Assembly: GCA_016699575.1 (NCBI GenBank) | Contig: CP064979.1 | Coordinates: 1,116,001 to 1,180,000, forward strand | Reading direction: 5' to 3' | Source of the DNA: Flavobacteriales bacterium | GTDB lineage: Bacteria; Bacteroidota; Bacteroidia; Flavobacteriales_F; PHOS-HE28 | Length of the DNA: 64,000 nt | In this document: in pieces, positions 53,677 through 63,200 of the stretch | Layout of the letters: every line of letters begins with the position of its first letter | Numbering within the stretch: position 1 is the first letter of the stretch | Notes under the pieces: model-generated | What the model saw: only the letters and a program-made list of their open reading frames with translations | Database searches by the model: none | What the model was told of the DNA's origin: nothing | Program-made: the position numbers and the translations under genes

Positions 53677-53684
53677 ATAGAACA
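53677..53684. repeat. Target-site duplication, right
   Basis: ATAGAACA, identical to 52282-52289; it lies 3 bp beyond the stop of the lipoprotein gene. Confidence 0.9.
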
Positions 53685-53687
53685 CGC

Positions 53688-54104
53688 TCATTGCCCTCCC
53701 GCGACCTTCACATAGCAAGTCTCGCAACCCTCGTTGCCATAGCAGAATCCCATCCATCCTTTGTCCTGTTCAACAAATGTGCTCACTGTCGTGCGCTCCA
53801 CCCACTCCTTGTCCATCGGGGCGGAAGCATCGAAGACGGGTCTGCTCATCAGCCCATCAAAGTGAATCCTAGCGCCGCCCCCTAGTTTCCACTTACCGTC
53901 AGTCTCGGCAAGCAAATCTCCCCGATGGTCGTATATCCGGTGTCGAAATGAGCCAGCTCCTGACAGAAAAAGTGAATCCTGCAAGTCCAGCCATGAAGTG
54001 TTCACATACGTGCCAACAACATCCTGCTCTTCGGCACCACAGGCTGCCAGAAGAACCCAGCTAACCAGAAGAACACCCTGACCCCGAAAGACCATTCGCT
54101 GCAT
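53688..54104 (-). CDS. Small lipoprotein
   Basis: A 138-residue protein with lipoprotein signal MQRMVFRGQGVLLVSWVLLA-AC (Cys at about residue 22). The remainder, with 'VGTYVNTSWLDLQDSLFLSGAGSFRHRIYD' and 'LLAETDGKWKLGGGARIHFDG', has the look of a small beta-rich lipocalin-like domain of the DUF-type common in Bacteroidota; no exact family is known. The open frame to 54125 starts with a TTG; the ATG at 54104 is preferred. Confidence 0.7.
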   Translation of the reverse strand: MQRMVFRGQGVLLVSWVLLAACGAEEQDVVGTYVNTSWLDLQDSLFLSGAGSFRHRIYDHRGDLLAETDGKWKLGGGARIHFDGLMSRPVFDASAPMDKEWVERTTVSTFVEQDKGWMGFCYGNEGCETCYVKVAGGQ

Positions 54105-54182
54105 GAGCTTAAACCCGGTGCTCAAACATAGTCAGCATGCAATCGGACACTGTTCGCCCACTCAACATCTTTGGCCTTCCAG

Positions 54183-55250
54183 ATGATTCCATTGAAGAGC
54201 CTTCTCCTCCCCCTCTCCTGGCTCTACGTCGGCATCCTCCGCCTCCGGCATTGGCTCTACGACGCCAACCTTCTAAAGAGCACGCGGCCCAGCGTCCCCA
54301 CCATCGTGGTGGGCAACCTCTCGTTCGGTGGCACGGGCAAGACACCGCACGTGGAACTGATCCTGCGCACACTGGCCGGAGCTGGCAACATGGCCACACT
54401 GAGCCGGGGCTACGGTCGCAGCGGAACGCAAGTGCTGGAGGTGCAATCGAACATGGATGCCGCCAGTGTTGGCGACGAGCCCTTGCAGCTGAAGCGCAAG
54501 TCCCCTGACGTGCGCGTGTTCGTGGGTGCGGATAGGACGGCAGCACTGGCAATCATCAAGCAACACGTGAAAGACCTGCGGTTGGTCGTGCTGGACGATG
54601 CCTTCCAGCACCGGCGCGTGCAGGCCGGACTGAACATCCTGCTCACTACCTGGACCAAGCCATGGCACCGCGATGCGCTCGTGCCTGCTGGCACCTTGCG
54701 CGATGTGCCTTCGCGCAGCCGGGCCGCCCAAGCAGTAGTGGTAACCAAGTGCCCGCATACCCCTTCTCCTGCCGAGCAAGCGCAGTGGCGTATTGACTTG
54801 CGGCTGCTTCCAGGGCAAGCGTTGTTCTTCAGCGGACTGCGGTATGCAGCGCCTCGTGCGCTGTCCGCTGCCGGAGCGCTGACGACGGAAGTCGCGCTGG
54901 GCGGCAAAAGGTGTTTGGTCGTCACCGGCATCGCCGACCCGGCACCCTTCGTTGAGCATGTGCGTTCGTTGGGTGCAACCACCGAGCACCTGCGCTTTCC
55001 GGACCATCACGCTTTCAGCTCGGCCGACCTCCGGAAAGCGGCGGAGCGCTTGGCTACTTTCGCGCCCGGCCCGGAATTGCTGGTGACCACGGAGAAAGAC
55101 GCCATGCGCCTGCTCCCCCACCTGCACCAAGGGTCCTTGGCCAAAGCAACGGTCGTGGTGATCGGTGTGGAGGCCGTCATCCTCAACAACCAAGACCGGT
55201 TCACCCGACTTCTGCATGACCACATTGGAGCGCATCAAGCGCACGGCTGA
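54183..55250 (+). CDS. lpxK: Tetraacyldisaccharide 4'-kinase
   Basis: Phosphorylates the 4' position of the lipid A precursor at the inner membrane. The 355-residue protein has an N-terminal membrane helix with 'WLYVGILRLRHWLYD', the Walker A-type loop VGNLSFGGTGKTPHVE, 'TLSRGYGR', 'DEPLQL' and 'VLDDAFQHRRV', all LpxK hallmarks. ATG at 54183 is used. The following punA start lies 35 bp inside this gene. With the lpxH-like gene at 63325 it shows the window carries parts of the lipid A pathway. Confidence 0.94.
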   Translation: MIPLKSLLLPLSWLYVGILRLRHWLYDANLLKSTRPSVPTIVVGNLSFGGTGKTPHVELILRTLAGAGNMATLSRGYGRSGTQVLEVQSNMDAASVGDEPLQLKRKSPDVRVFVGADRTAALAIIKQHVKDLRLVVLDDAFQHRRVQAGLNILLTTWTKPWHRDALVPAGTLRDVPSRSRAAQAVVVTKCPHTPSPAEQAQWRIDLRLLPGQALFFSGLRYAAPRALSAAGALTTEVALGGKRCLVVTGIADPAPFVEHVRSLGATTEHLRFPDHHAFSSADLRKAAERLATFAPGPELLVTTEKDAMRLLPHLHQGSLAKATVVVIGVEAVILNNQDRFTRLLHDHIGAHQAHG

Positions 55251-56034
55251 CTTCCTGAAGCAACGCACCAACGGCTTCGCGCCGCGCACCGGCATCATCC
55301 TCGGCACGGGCCTCAGCGGCTTGGGCAAGGAGATCAAGGTGGAGCATACTGTTCCTTACAGTGAAGTGCCGGACTTCCCGGTGAGCACCGTGCAAGGCCA
55401 CAAGGGCCAGTTCCTCTTCGGCACCTTGGGCGGCAAACCCGTGGTGGCCATGCAGGGGCGCTTCCACTACTACGAAGGCTATACCATGGAGGAAGTGGTG
55501 CGGCCGGTGCGCGTGATGAAGTACCTCGGCATCCAGCAGCTGTTCGTGAGCAACGCCAGCGGCGGCGTGAACCCCGACATGATCATCGGCGACCTGATGA
55601 TCCTCGACGACCACATCAACCTGTTCCCCAACCCGCTCATCGGCCCGAACATCAACGAACTGGGCACACGGTTCCCGGACATGAGCGAGCCTTACGATCA
55701 CCAATTGATCGCCAAGGCGAAGGACATTGCGAAGGCGAACAGCATCCGCGTGATCACGGGCACCTACGTGGGCTTGACCGGTCCGACGCTGGAGACACCT
55801 GCCGAGTACCGCTACGTGCGCAACCTCGGTGGCGATGCCGTGGGCATGAGCACCGTGCCGGAGGTGATCGCTGCGCGGCACATGGGCCTGCCCTGCTTCG
55901 CCATGAGCGTCATCACCGACCTCGGCGTGCCCGGCCTGATCGAGAAGACAACGCACGAGATGGTGCAGCGCGTGGCGGAGGAAGCCGAGCCGAAGCTGAC
56001 GTTGATCATGCGTGAACTCATTGCTGCGAGCTGA
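55216..56034 (+). CDS. punA: Purine nucleoside phosphorylase
   Basis: Cleaves purine nucleosides with phosphate for base salvage. The 272-residue protein has 'GIILGTGLSGLGKEI', 'FPVSTVQGHKGQFLFG', 'QGRFHYYEGYTMEEVVRPVRVMKYLG' and the signature 'VSNASGGVNPDM' and 'GVYVGLTGPTLETPAEYR'-like blocks with the catalytic Asn region 'MSVITDLG'. It matches trimeric PNP (type II, high-specificity family). The ATG at 55216 gives the usual N-terminus. Confidence 0.93.
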   Translation: MTTLERIKRTADFLKQRTNGFAPRTGIILGTGLSGLGKEIKVEHTVPYSEVPDFPVSTVQGHKGQFLFGTLGGKPVVAMQGRFHYYEGYTMEEVVRPVRVMKYLGIQQLFVSNASGGVNPDMIIGDLMILDDHINLFPNPLIGPNINELGTRFPDMSEPYDHQLIAKAKDIAKANSIRVITGTYVGLTGPTLETPAEYRYVRNLGGDAVGMSTVPEVIAARHMGLPCFAMSVITDLGVPGLIEKTTHEMVQRVAEEAEPKLTLIMRELIAAS

Positions 56035-57458
56035 TGAAGAGTAATGCTGGCCACAGGCCATGGGCCGCGGGCCACGGGCTGCGCAGAGCGGCTCGAGCCT
56101 TTACTGCGATCCTCCTTCACTGCGCGTTCGGAGCCGGTGTTTTCGCACAGGACAGTTTGAACATGTCGCTGGCGGCGCGCTGGCACGTCGACACGATCCC
56201 CGCGACATGGATGTACGGCAACGTTTACAACGCGGTGTGGGGGTACGTGCGCGACGGGCACGAGTACGGCATCATCGGCAGTACGTCCGGCACGCACATC
56301 ATCGATGTCACCAACCCGCCGACCATCACGGAGACGGCGTTCATCCCCGGCGCTTTCCAAGGAACGGACGTGGTGCACCGCGAGTTCAAGACCTATCAGG
56401 ACCGGCTCTATGCCGTTACCGACGAGGGCATCGGCACGTTGCAGATCATCGACCTGCGCTGGTTGCCGGACAGTGCACCGGTAACCTACAACAGCAGCGC
56501 GCTCTTCTACCGGGCGCACACGCTGTGGATCGATACGCTGCATGCGCGGCTTTACACATGGGCGGGCTCATCGCAAGCCGCCGTCTACGACATCAGCAAC
56601 CCCGACCAACCCGCGCTGCTCAACGATTGCGAAGACGACATCCCTTGGTGGGGATCGGAGATCGGCTGGGTGCACGATGGGTACGTGACCGACAACGTGG
56701 CTTACGTGAACCACATGGAAGGCATGGCCATCGTGGACTTCACGAACATCAATTCACCGCAGCTGCTCGGCACCTTGGACAACTACCCGCAGCCGGGCTA
56801 CAACCACAGCGGCTGGCTGCACGAAAACGGCTGGCTGTACGTGATGGCCGACGAAACGCACGGCACCGACCTGAAGCTCTTCGACGTGAGCGACCCGAAC
56901 GACATCCAGTTCATCGACACGATCGGGGTGGAGTGGAACGAGCTCTCCATCGCGCACAACCCGCACTTCCACGGCGATCTGCTGCACGTGAGCTATTACT
57001 ACGATGGCTACTGGTTGTGGAACGTGGCCGATCCCGCGAACGCGCAACTGCTCGGCTACTACGACACTTCGTTGGAGCCGCACGACGACAGCTACGAAGG
57101 CGCGTGGGGCGTGTATCCGTACCTGCCGAGCGGCCGTGTGCTGGTGAGCGACATGCAACGCGGCCTGTTCGTCATCGACATCAGCGCGGCGGTGAGCGTT
57201 GCAGAAGCCACGGAACCAGAGACGCTGCAGGCGTTCCCGAACCCGGCATCAAGCTCCGTATCGTTCATTGCTACGGGGGTGGTGCAACAGATCGAACTCG
57301 TTGCCACGGATGGAAGGGCCCATGCCGTCCCGTTCACAGCACAGAACGACCGCTGCACGCTCGACCTGTCGGGTTTGTCTGACGGCCTGTACGTGGCACG
57401 CATCCGCACTGGCAACCGTGTTCTTTCTTCGCGGATCGTTAAGCAAAGCGTTCGATGA
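56034..57458 (+). CDS. Secreted choice-of-anchor B family protein with T9SS tail
   Basis: A 474-residue protein. After a signal segment ('AARAFTAILLHCAFGAGVFAQ', about 19-39) it has LVIVD/choice-of-anchor B type beta-propeller repeats: 'VWGYVRDGHEYGIIGSTSGTHIIDVTNP', 'YAVTDEGIGTLQIIDLRWLPD', 'AYVNHMEGMAIVDFTNINSPQLLGTLDNYPQPGYNHSGWLHENGWLYVMADETHGTDLKLFDVSDP'. The C-terminus is a T9SS sorting domain ('QAFPNPASSSVSFIAT' ... 'SSRIVKQSVR'). The region encoding residues 5-18 is low-complexity GGCCAC/GGGCC DNA that looks repeat-derived. Confidence 0.88.
   Translation: MKSNAGHRPWAAGHGLRRAARAFTAILLHCAFGAGVFAQDSLNMSLAARWHVDTIPATWMYGNVYNAVWGYVRDGHEYGIIGSTSGTHIIDVTNPPTITETAFIPGAFQGTDVVHREFKTYQDRLYAVTDEGIGTLQIIDLRWLPDSAPVTYNSSALFYRAHTLWIDTLHARLYTWAGSSQAAVYDISNPDQPALLNDCEDDIPWWGSEIGWVHDGYVTDNVAYVNHMEGMAIVDFTNINSPQLLGTLDNYPQPGYNHSGWLHENGWLYVMADETHGTDLKLFDVSDPNDIQFIDTIGVEWNELSIAHNPHFHGDLLHVSYYYDGYWLWNVADPANAQLLGYYDTSLEPHDDSYEGAWGVYPYLPSGRVLVSDMQRGLFVIDISAAVSVAEATEPETLQAFPNPASSSVSFIATGVVQQIELVATDGRAHAVPFTAQNDRCTLDLSGLSDGLYVARIRTGNRVLSSRIVKQSVR
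56045..56085. repeat. GGGCC/CACGGGC low-complexity stretch over the signal peptide start
   Basis: Several overlapping copies of GGCCA(T/C)GGGC-type sequence precede the hydrophobic core of the signal peptide. It encodes HRPWAAGHGLRRA and resembles dispersed repeats. Confidence 0.35.
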
Positions 57459-58957
57459 GCAAGCATTGGAGCGAAGAGTGGGACCTGGTGGTGGGCCTTG
57501 AGGTGCACGCGCAGTTGCTCACGGAGAGCAAGGCCTACAGCAGCGATCCGAACGCCTACGGCGACCACCCGAACACGAACGTGAGCCCGGTGACCGTGGG
57601 CTTGCCGGGCGTTCTTCCGGTGATGAACAAGAAGAGCATCGAGCTGGCCGTGCGCATGGGCCTCGCCTGCGGAAGCACCATCGCCGAGCGGATGCACTTC
57701 GCCCGCAAGAACTATTTCTATCCCGACCTGCCGAAGGGCTACCAGATCACTCAGGACAACACGCCTATCTGTGTTGGCGGTGCGATCGCCATCCCTGTCG
57801 GCGAAAAGAATGATAAAGGACGCCCCTCGACTGCGCTCGGTGTGACAAAGGAGAAGGTCATCCGACTGGTGCGCATCCACCTGGAAGAAGATGCTGGCAA
57901 GAGCATCCACGACGTGGATCCGTTCAACACGCTGGTCGACCTGAACCGCGCCGGAGTGCCACTGATCGAGATCGTGAGCGAGCCGGATATCACCAGTAGC
58001 CAAGAGGCCTACGACTATTTGGTGGAAGTGCGCCGCATGGTGCGATACCTGGACATCTGCGACGGCAACATGGAGGAAGGCAGCCTTCGCTGCGATGCCA
58101 ACATCAGCGTAAAGCCGAAGGGCAGTACGGTGCTGGGGAACCGCTGCGAAGTGAAGAACCTCAACAGCTTCAAGAACGTGCAGCGTGCCATCGAGCATGA
58201 GGCGCAACGCCAATCGGAGATCCTCGCGGCCGGCGGCACCATCGAACAGCAGACGCGCACGTTCGACGCCGTGAAGGGCACCACTGCAGCGCTCCGCAGC
58301 AAGGAGCAAGCGCACGACTACCGGTACTTCCCCGAGCCTGACCTGCAACCCGTTACGGTAAGCACGACGGCGCGCGAACGCATCCACGCAGCCATGCCGC
58401 CGCTGCCCCGCGAGCTGCGTGCGAAGTACACAGCAGAGCTCGGCCTCAGTCCGTACGATGCCAATGTCCTCACGGACGACAAGAGCACTGCGCTCTACTA
58501 CGAGGCGGTGATCGCCCACACGGCCAACCACAAAGCTGCGGCCAACTGGGTGACCGGCGAGGTGCGCAGCTGGATCAACGAGCGTGGCTTGGAAATGGAC
58601 CATTTCCCCGTGAAGCCGGAGAAGCTCGCCGGCCTCATCGCGCTCATCGACAGCGGTGCCATCAGCCATAGCGGGGCATCGCAGAAGCTGCTACCCCTGA
58701 TGGTGGAACATCCAGCCCTCGACGCCGCTGCACTGGCCAAGCAGCACGACCTGCTGCAGGACGCCGGAGATGATGTGATCACCAACGCCGTGAAGGAAGC
58801 CATGGCGCGTTACCCGGAAAAAGTCGCGGCATACCGCGGTGGCAACAAAGGCATGCTCGGCCTCTTCATGGGTGAAGTGATGAAAGCGTCCATGGGGAAG
58901 GCCGATCCCCGGAAGGCCAACGACCTCGTGAAGCAACTCCTCGAACAAGACAACTGA
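57455..58957 (+). CDS. gatB: Aspartyl/glutamyl-tRNA amidotransferase subunit B
   Basis: Forms Gln-tRNA(Gln)/Asn-tRNA(Asn) from misacylated tRNA as part of GatCAB. The 500-residue protein has 'VVGLEVHAQLLTESKAYSSDPN', 'GLPGVLPVMN', 'KNYFYPDLPKGYQITQ', 'EEDAGKSIHD', 'DLNRAGVPLIEIVSEPD', 'EGSLRCDANISV', 'VKNLNSFKNVQRAIEHE' and the C-terminal helical/YqeY domain. gatA and gatC are not nearby. Residues about 118-132 (NDKGRPSTALGVTKE) are extra compared with GatB proteins I know, and are encoded by a REP-like sequence. Confidence 0.95.
   Translation: MSKHWSEEWDLVVGLEVHAQLLTESKAYSSDPNAYGDHPNTNVSPVTVGLPGVLPVMNKKSIELAVRMGLACGSTIAERMHFARKNYFYPDLPKGYQITQDNTPICVGGAIAIPVGEKNDKGRPSTALGVTKEKVIRLVRIHLEEDAGKSIHDVDPFNTLVDLNRAGVPLIEIVSEPDITSSQEAYDYLVEVRRMVRYLDICDGNMEEGSLRCDANISVKPKGSTVLGNRCEVKNLNSFKNVQRAIEHEAQRQSEILAAGGTIEQQTRTFDAVKGTTAALRSKEQAHDYRYFPEPDLQPVTVSTTARERIHAAMPPLPRELRAKYTAELGLSPYDANVLTDDKSTALYYEAVIAHTANHKAAANWVTGEVRSWINERGLEMDHFPVKPEKLAGLIALIDSGAISHSGASQKLLPLMVEHPALDAAALAKQHDLLQDAGDDVITNAVKEAMARYPEKVAAYRGGNKGMLGLFMGEVMKASMGKADPRKANDLVKQLLEQDN
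57809..57853 (-). repeat. REP-like sequence inserted in frame inside gatB
   Basis: Read on the minus strand it contains TGTCACACCGAGCGCAGTCG followed by AGGGG, very close to the widespread REP-like repeat beginning TGTCATCCTGAGCG...AGTCGAAGG. It is flanked by AAAGGA copies (57815-57820 and 57847-57852). It adds about 14-15 residues to GatB without a frameshift. Confidence 0.55.
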
Positions 58958-58960
58958 TCG

Positions 58961-60112
58961 ATGATGAAGACGACCTCACTACTGCTCACATCTTCCGTTC
59001 TCCTGGCCGCGTGCGGCGGCTCCGTTGGTGGCGGCGCCACCGTGGAGCTCTCGATCGAAGGCGGTGCGGGCAAGACCATCCGCTTGGACCGCAGCGTAGG
59101 CCGCAACGTGGTGACCATGGACAGTGTAACACTTGACGCCAACGGCAAGGGTTCGCTCGATGCCTCGCACCTGCCGCTCGACTTCTACTACCTCAACTTC
59201 GACCGCAGCAACTACCTGATCCTTGCGCTCGACAGCACCGAAGGCGCGCAGGTGACCGCCAAGGCCGACGACCTGAAAAAGGCGAGCAGTGTCACGGGTA
59301 GCAAGCATGCCACGGCGCTGTACACCTTCATGCGCGACAACGAAGTGTATCGCACGCGCAAGGACAGCATCCGCAACATCATCAACACGGGCGAGGCGCC
59401 CACGGCCATGGACGCCTTCAACCAATTGAACGCCGAGTTCTTCGACCGCTGCAAGAGGACGGTGGCGGACAACCCGAGCTCACCAGTGCAACTCGCCGCC
59501 ATTGCGCAGATCGACCAGACCAAGGAACCCGCCTTGGTCCAGCAGGTGCGTGAGCAGCTCGGTAAGGTGATGCCCAACACCGATGCTTATGTGGACTTCA
59601 ACTCGCGCTTTGCTCGCGAAGAGCAGATGCGCCAGCAACAGGAGCAAATGCTGGCCCAACAGAAACAAGCTGAGGCCATGCAGGCCGGTACCGCCATCGG
59701 TGCTCCCGCGCCGGAGATCGAGCAACCCACGCCTGATGGCGGCACATTGAAACTGAGCAGCCTGCGCGGCAAAACGGTGCTCATCGATTTCTGGGCCAGT
59801 TGGTGCCGACCGTGCATCGCGGAGTTGCCGCATGTGAAGGAGGCGTACAGCAAGTACAAGAGCAAGGGCTTCGAGATCTACGGCGTGAGCTTCGACAAGA
59901 ACAAGGACGCCTGGGTGAACGCCATCAACCAGCACGACCTGCCCTGGAAACACGTGAGCGACCTCGGCTGGTGGCAGAACGCGGCCGCCGGTCCTTATGG
60001 CGTGCAGAGCATCCCGCATACCGTTCTCATCGACAAGGACGGGAAGATCATCGCGAAGAACCTGCGCGGCGCAGCGCTGGAGCAGAAGTTGGCGGAGGTG
60101 CTGGGTGGGTAA
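58961..60112 (+). CDS. Thioredoxin-like lipoprotein of the TlpA/ResA type
   Basis: A 383-residue lipoprotein (SVLLAACGG lipobox). The N-terminal half is a DUF4369-like beta domain ('VELSIEGGAGKTIRLDRSVGRNVVTMDSVTLDANGKGSLDASHLPLDFYYLNF'); then a Gln/Ala-rich linker (about 225-245, coiled) and a thioredoxin domain with 'GAPAPEIEQPTPDGGTLKLSSLRGKTVLIDFWASWCRPCIAELPHVKEAY' (CxxC = WCRPC) and the cis-Pro in 'SIPHTVLIDKDG'. It probably reduces disulfides in the periplasm. It lies 3 bp after gatB. Confidence 0.92.
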   Translation: MMKTTSLLLTSSVLLAACGGSVGGGATVELSIEGGAGKTIRLDRSVGRNVVTMDSVTLDANGKGSLDASHLPLDFYYLNFDRSNYLILALDSTEGAQVTAKADDLKKASSVTGSKHATALYTFMRDNEVYRTRKDSIRNIINTGEAPTAMDAFNQLNAEFFDRCKRTVADNPSSPVQLAAIAQIDQTKEPALVQQVREQLGKVMPNTDAYVDFNSRFAREEQMRQQQEQMLAQQKQAEAMQAGTAIGAPAPEIEQPTPDGGTLKLSSLRGKTVLIDFWASWCRPCIAELPHVKEAYSKYKSKGFEIYGVSFDKNKDAWVNAINQHDLPWKHVSDLGWWQNAAAGPYGVQSIPHTVLIDKDGKIIAKNLRGAALEQKLAEVLGG

Positions 60113-60163
60113 TTGAGCGCGATGAGGTGGTCACCTTGCTCGAACATGGCAACGGAGCGCCGC

Positions 60164-60274
60164 CGTCATCGCGAGCGACTGCGAGGAGGCTTTGCGACGA
60201 AGCAGGAGCGACGCGATCCAGCAGTTGGCGTCGTGCTGGATCGCTTCGGCCCTATGAAGGTCCTTGCGATGACG
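60164..60274. repeat. REP/ERIC-like inverted repeat over the M1 peptidase start
   Basis: CGTCATCGCGAG at 60164-60175 and TTGCGATGACG at 60264-60274 form terminal inverted repeats of at least 9 bp, and internally GATCCAGCA pairs with TGCTGGATC around a short loop. This resembles the widespread 'CGTCATTGCGAGG...GCAATCC' repeats. The M1 peptidase ATG (60254) lies inside its right arm. Confidence 0.6.
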
Positions 60275-63200
60275 TGGGTGCGATCCACCCTCTCATTGGC
60301 GTTGACGTCTGCTGCAGGGATCGGCCACGGACAAAGCACGAACTACTTCCAGCAGGAAGTCGCCTACGGCATTGATGTGGAGTTGGATGATGTGCGCCAC
60401 GAGCTGCGTGCCAACGAGACCATCACCTACACCAACCGCAGCAGCGTTGCGCTGGACACGCTCTGGTTCCACCTCTACCCCAACGCCTACAAGCAACGGG
60501 GTACCGCGCTGAGCAAGCAGCAGGCGTTGCACAACGACCTGGACCTCTGGTTCGCGGATGACAAGGACCGCGGCTTCATCGACAGCCTCGACTTCCGCAG
60601 CAACGGACAAGCTATCGCTTGGGGGACTCACGAGCAACACATCGACATCGCTTGGCTGAAGCTGACCACGCCGTTGCAGCCGAATGCAAGTATCATCATC
60701 ACCACGCCGTTCCGCGTGAAGATCCCCGACGCGCGTTTCTCGCGGCTGGGGCATACCGGACAGGCGTACTACATCACGCAGTGGTACCCGAAACCGGCCG
60801 TGTTCGACAGCCAAGGGTGGCACGCCATGCCCTACCTGGACCAAGGCGAGTTCTTCAGCGACTTCGGCTCGTTCGATGTGCGCCTCACCTTGCCGCAGAA
60901 TTATGTGGTGGGTGCCACGGGCGAGTTGCAGAACGAGGAAGAGAAACAATGGCTGGATGAGCTCGCCAGGAGCAATCGCGGAGAGAAGGGATCCAACGCG
61001 TTTCCGTTGAGCGCGCCGAACACCAAGACGCTGCACTTCATGCAGGACAGCGTGCTCGACTTTGCGTGGTTCGCCGACAAGCGCTTCCTCGTGGAGAAGA
61101 GCAACGTTGCCTTGCCCAGCGGCCGCGCTATTGCAACCTGGGTGATGTACACCCCTAAGAACGCCCCCAACTGGTGGAAGTCCGTTGAATTCGTGAACCA
61201 GGCCGTACTGCACTACAGCCAATGGGTTGGCGAATACCCGTTCAACGCGTGCACGGCGGTGGACGGCACCATCAGTGCGGGTGGTGGCATGGAGTACCCG
61301 ATGATCACCATCATCGGCGATGGAGTGGACGGCATGTCGCTCGACGAGGTGATCGCGCACGAGGTGGGCCACAACTGGTTCCAAGGCATCCTGTCGAGCA
61401 ACGAGCGCGATCATCCCTGGATGGACGAAGGCATGAACAGCTTCGTTGAACTGCGCTACATGCGCCAGCGCTACCCGGGCAATGTCTCCGTGATCGCAGA
61501 GGACATCCCGAAATTCCTGTTCAACGGCCGGTCGTTGAGCCACCGCGAAGTGCTGGAACAGGCGTACCGCTTCAATGCGCGCCGCAACTTGGACCAGAGC
61601 TGCGGTCTTCACAGCGAAGACTACACGAGCACGAACTACGGCACCAGCGTGTACATGAAGACCGCGCTTGTGTTCGACCATCTCTTCGCCTACCTCGGCG
61701 ACTCGCTGTTCGATGCCTGCATGCACGAGTACTACCGGCGGTGGGCGTTCAAGCATCCGAAGCCGCATGATGTTCATATGGCGTTTCAACAAGTAAGTGG
61801 AAAAGACCTTAGTTGGTGTTTTGATCTCCTGCTCGCAGAGGAGCAAAAGGTCGATCTGCAGGCTCGGCGACTTGGGCGTGAGGTACTTCGAATCAAGTCC
61901 TCGGTCACCGGGCACACCTCGTTCATGCCGGCACACCTATTTGCATTGGCGGGACAAGATTCGGTCGGATCAAAGTGGCTAGAGGTGGGCCAAGACGGGT
62001 TCTTGTCAGAGCCCATCGGAAATGGATGGTCGTACAACAACAATGGACCTGGGGGAAAGTTCAAGGTCCAACTTCCCTGGCCCAACGCCACACGCGTCAC
62101 CATTGATGCCGGCCACCGCACCTTGGACATCGACCACCGCAACAACACCGTACGCAGCAAAGGCATCCTGCGCAGTTGGACGCCTGTGCGGTTGAAGTGG
62201 CTGGCGGGAATTGAGCACCCCGAGAAGCGGACCTTGTACTGGACGCCGATCATTGCAGGCACCGTGCACGACGGCTTCCAGGCAGGCCTAGCACTGTACA
62301 ATACAGTCTTCCCCAGCCAGCGCACGGAGTTCGTGTTCGCGCCACTTTATGCCACCGGGAGCCAGCGCATGGTGGGTGGAGGCCGCATCGAGCACCACTT
62401 CGATCGGCTGCGCAGCAGTTGGTTCCGCAACATCCATGTGGGCGTCAGTGGGCGCACGGCCAGCCTGCGCGAAACGGACAACCTCGACATCTGGTACGAG
62501 AAGGCCAGCCCGAGCATCCGGTTCGACATCAAGCGACCGTTGGCCAAGCCCACGCAGCACAGTTTCGGTGGGCGTGTGGTGTACATCCGTCGTAGCTACA
62601 AGACCACCTCGGAGAAAGTTCCCAGCTCCTACCTGCTGCGCGATGACCAGTGGATCAGCGAACTGGGCTACGATGGGAAGTACCTGCATCCCCTCGGCCC
62701 AGCTACATGGAACGCCACGCTCACCCAAGGTGACGAATGGCTCCGCGCTTCCGTGGAAGTCAAGAAGGCCTTCGTGTACGACAAGCGCAAGCACAGTGTG
62801 CGGCTGCGGTTGTTCGCGGGATCATTCCTCGGCACGCCAGCACGCTTGCAGGCAGGCGAAGCATGGCGTTTGAGCTGGAACGCGGACGACCCGTTCCTCG
62901 ACCGTGCGTTCATCGGCAGGAGCGCTGATGCTGGGCTCTGGGCCAATCAGTTCAGCAAGGACCAAGGCGCTTTCAAGACAGGTTTCCGCCAAGGTGGATC
63001 CGCCTCCTACATCGGTGCGGTGAACTTCGAGCTCGATCTGCCGGTGCGCTTCCCGATCGCGGTGTTCGCCAGTGCGGGCGTGGTGCCCGTGACAACGATC
63101 GCCAACGATGGCACGCGCAACGAAAAAGGCGAGCTGCTGTACGAGGCCGGCATCGGCCTGCCGCTGTGGAAGGACATGATCGAGGTCTGGATGCCGTTAG

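Noticed and set aside
60293..61936. 547-residue open frame antisense to the M1 peptidase
   Set aside because: No domain; the plus strand carries the catalytic zinc motif and the full peptidase.
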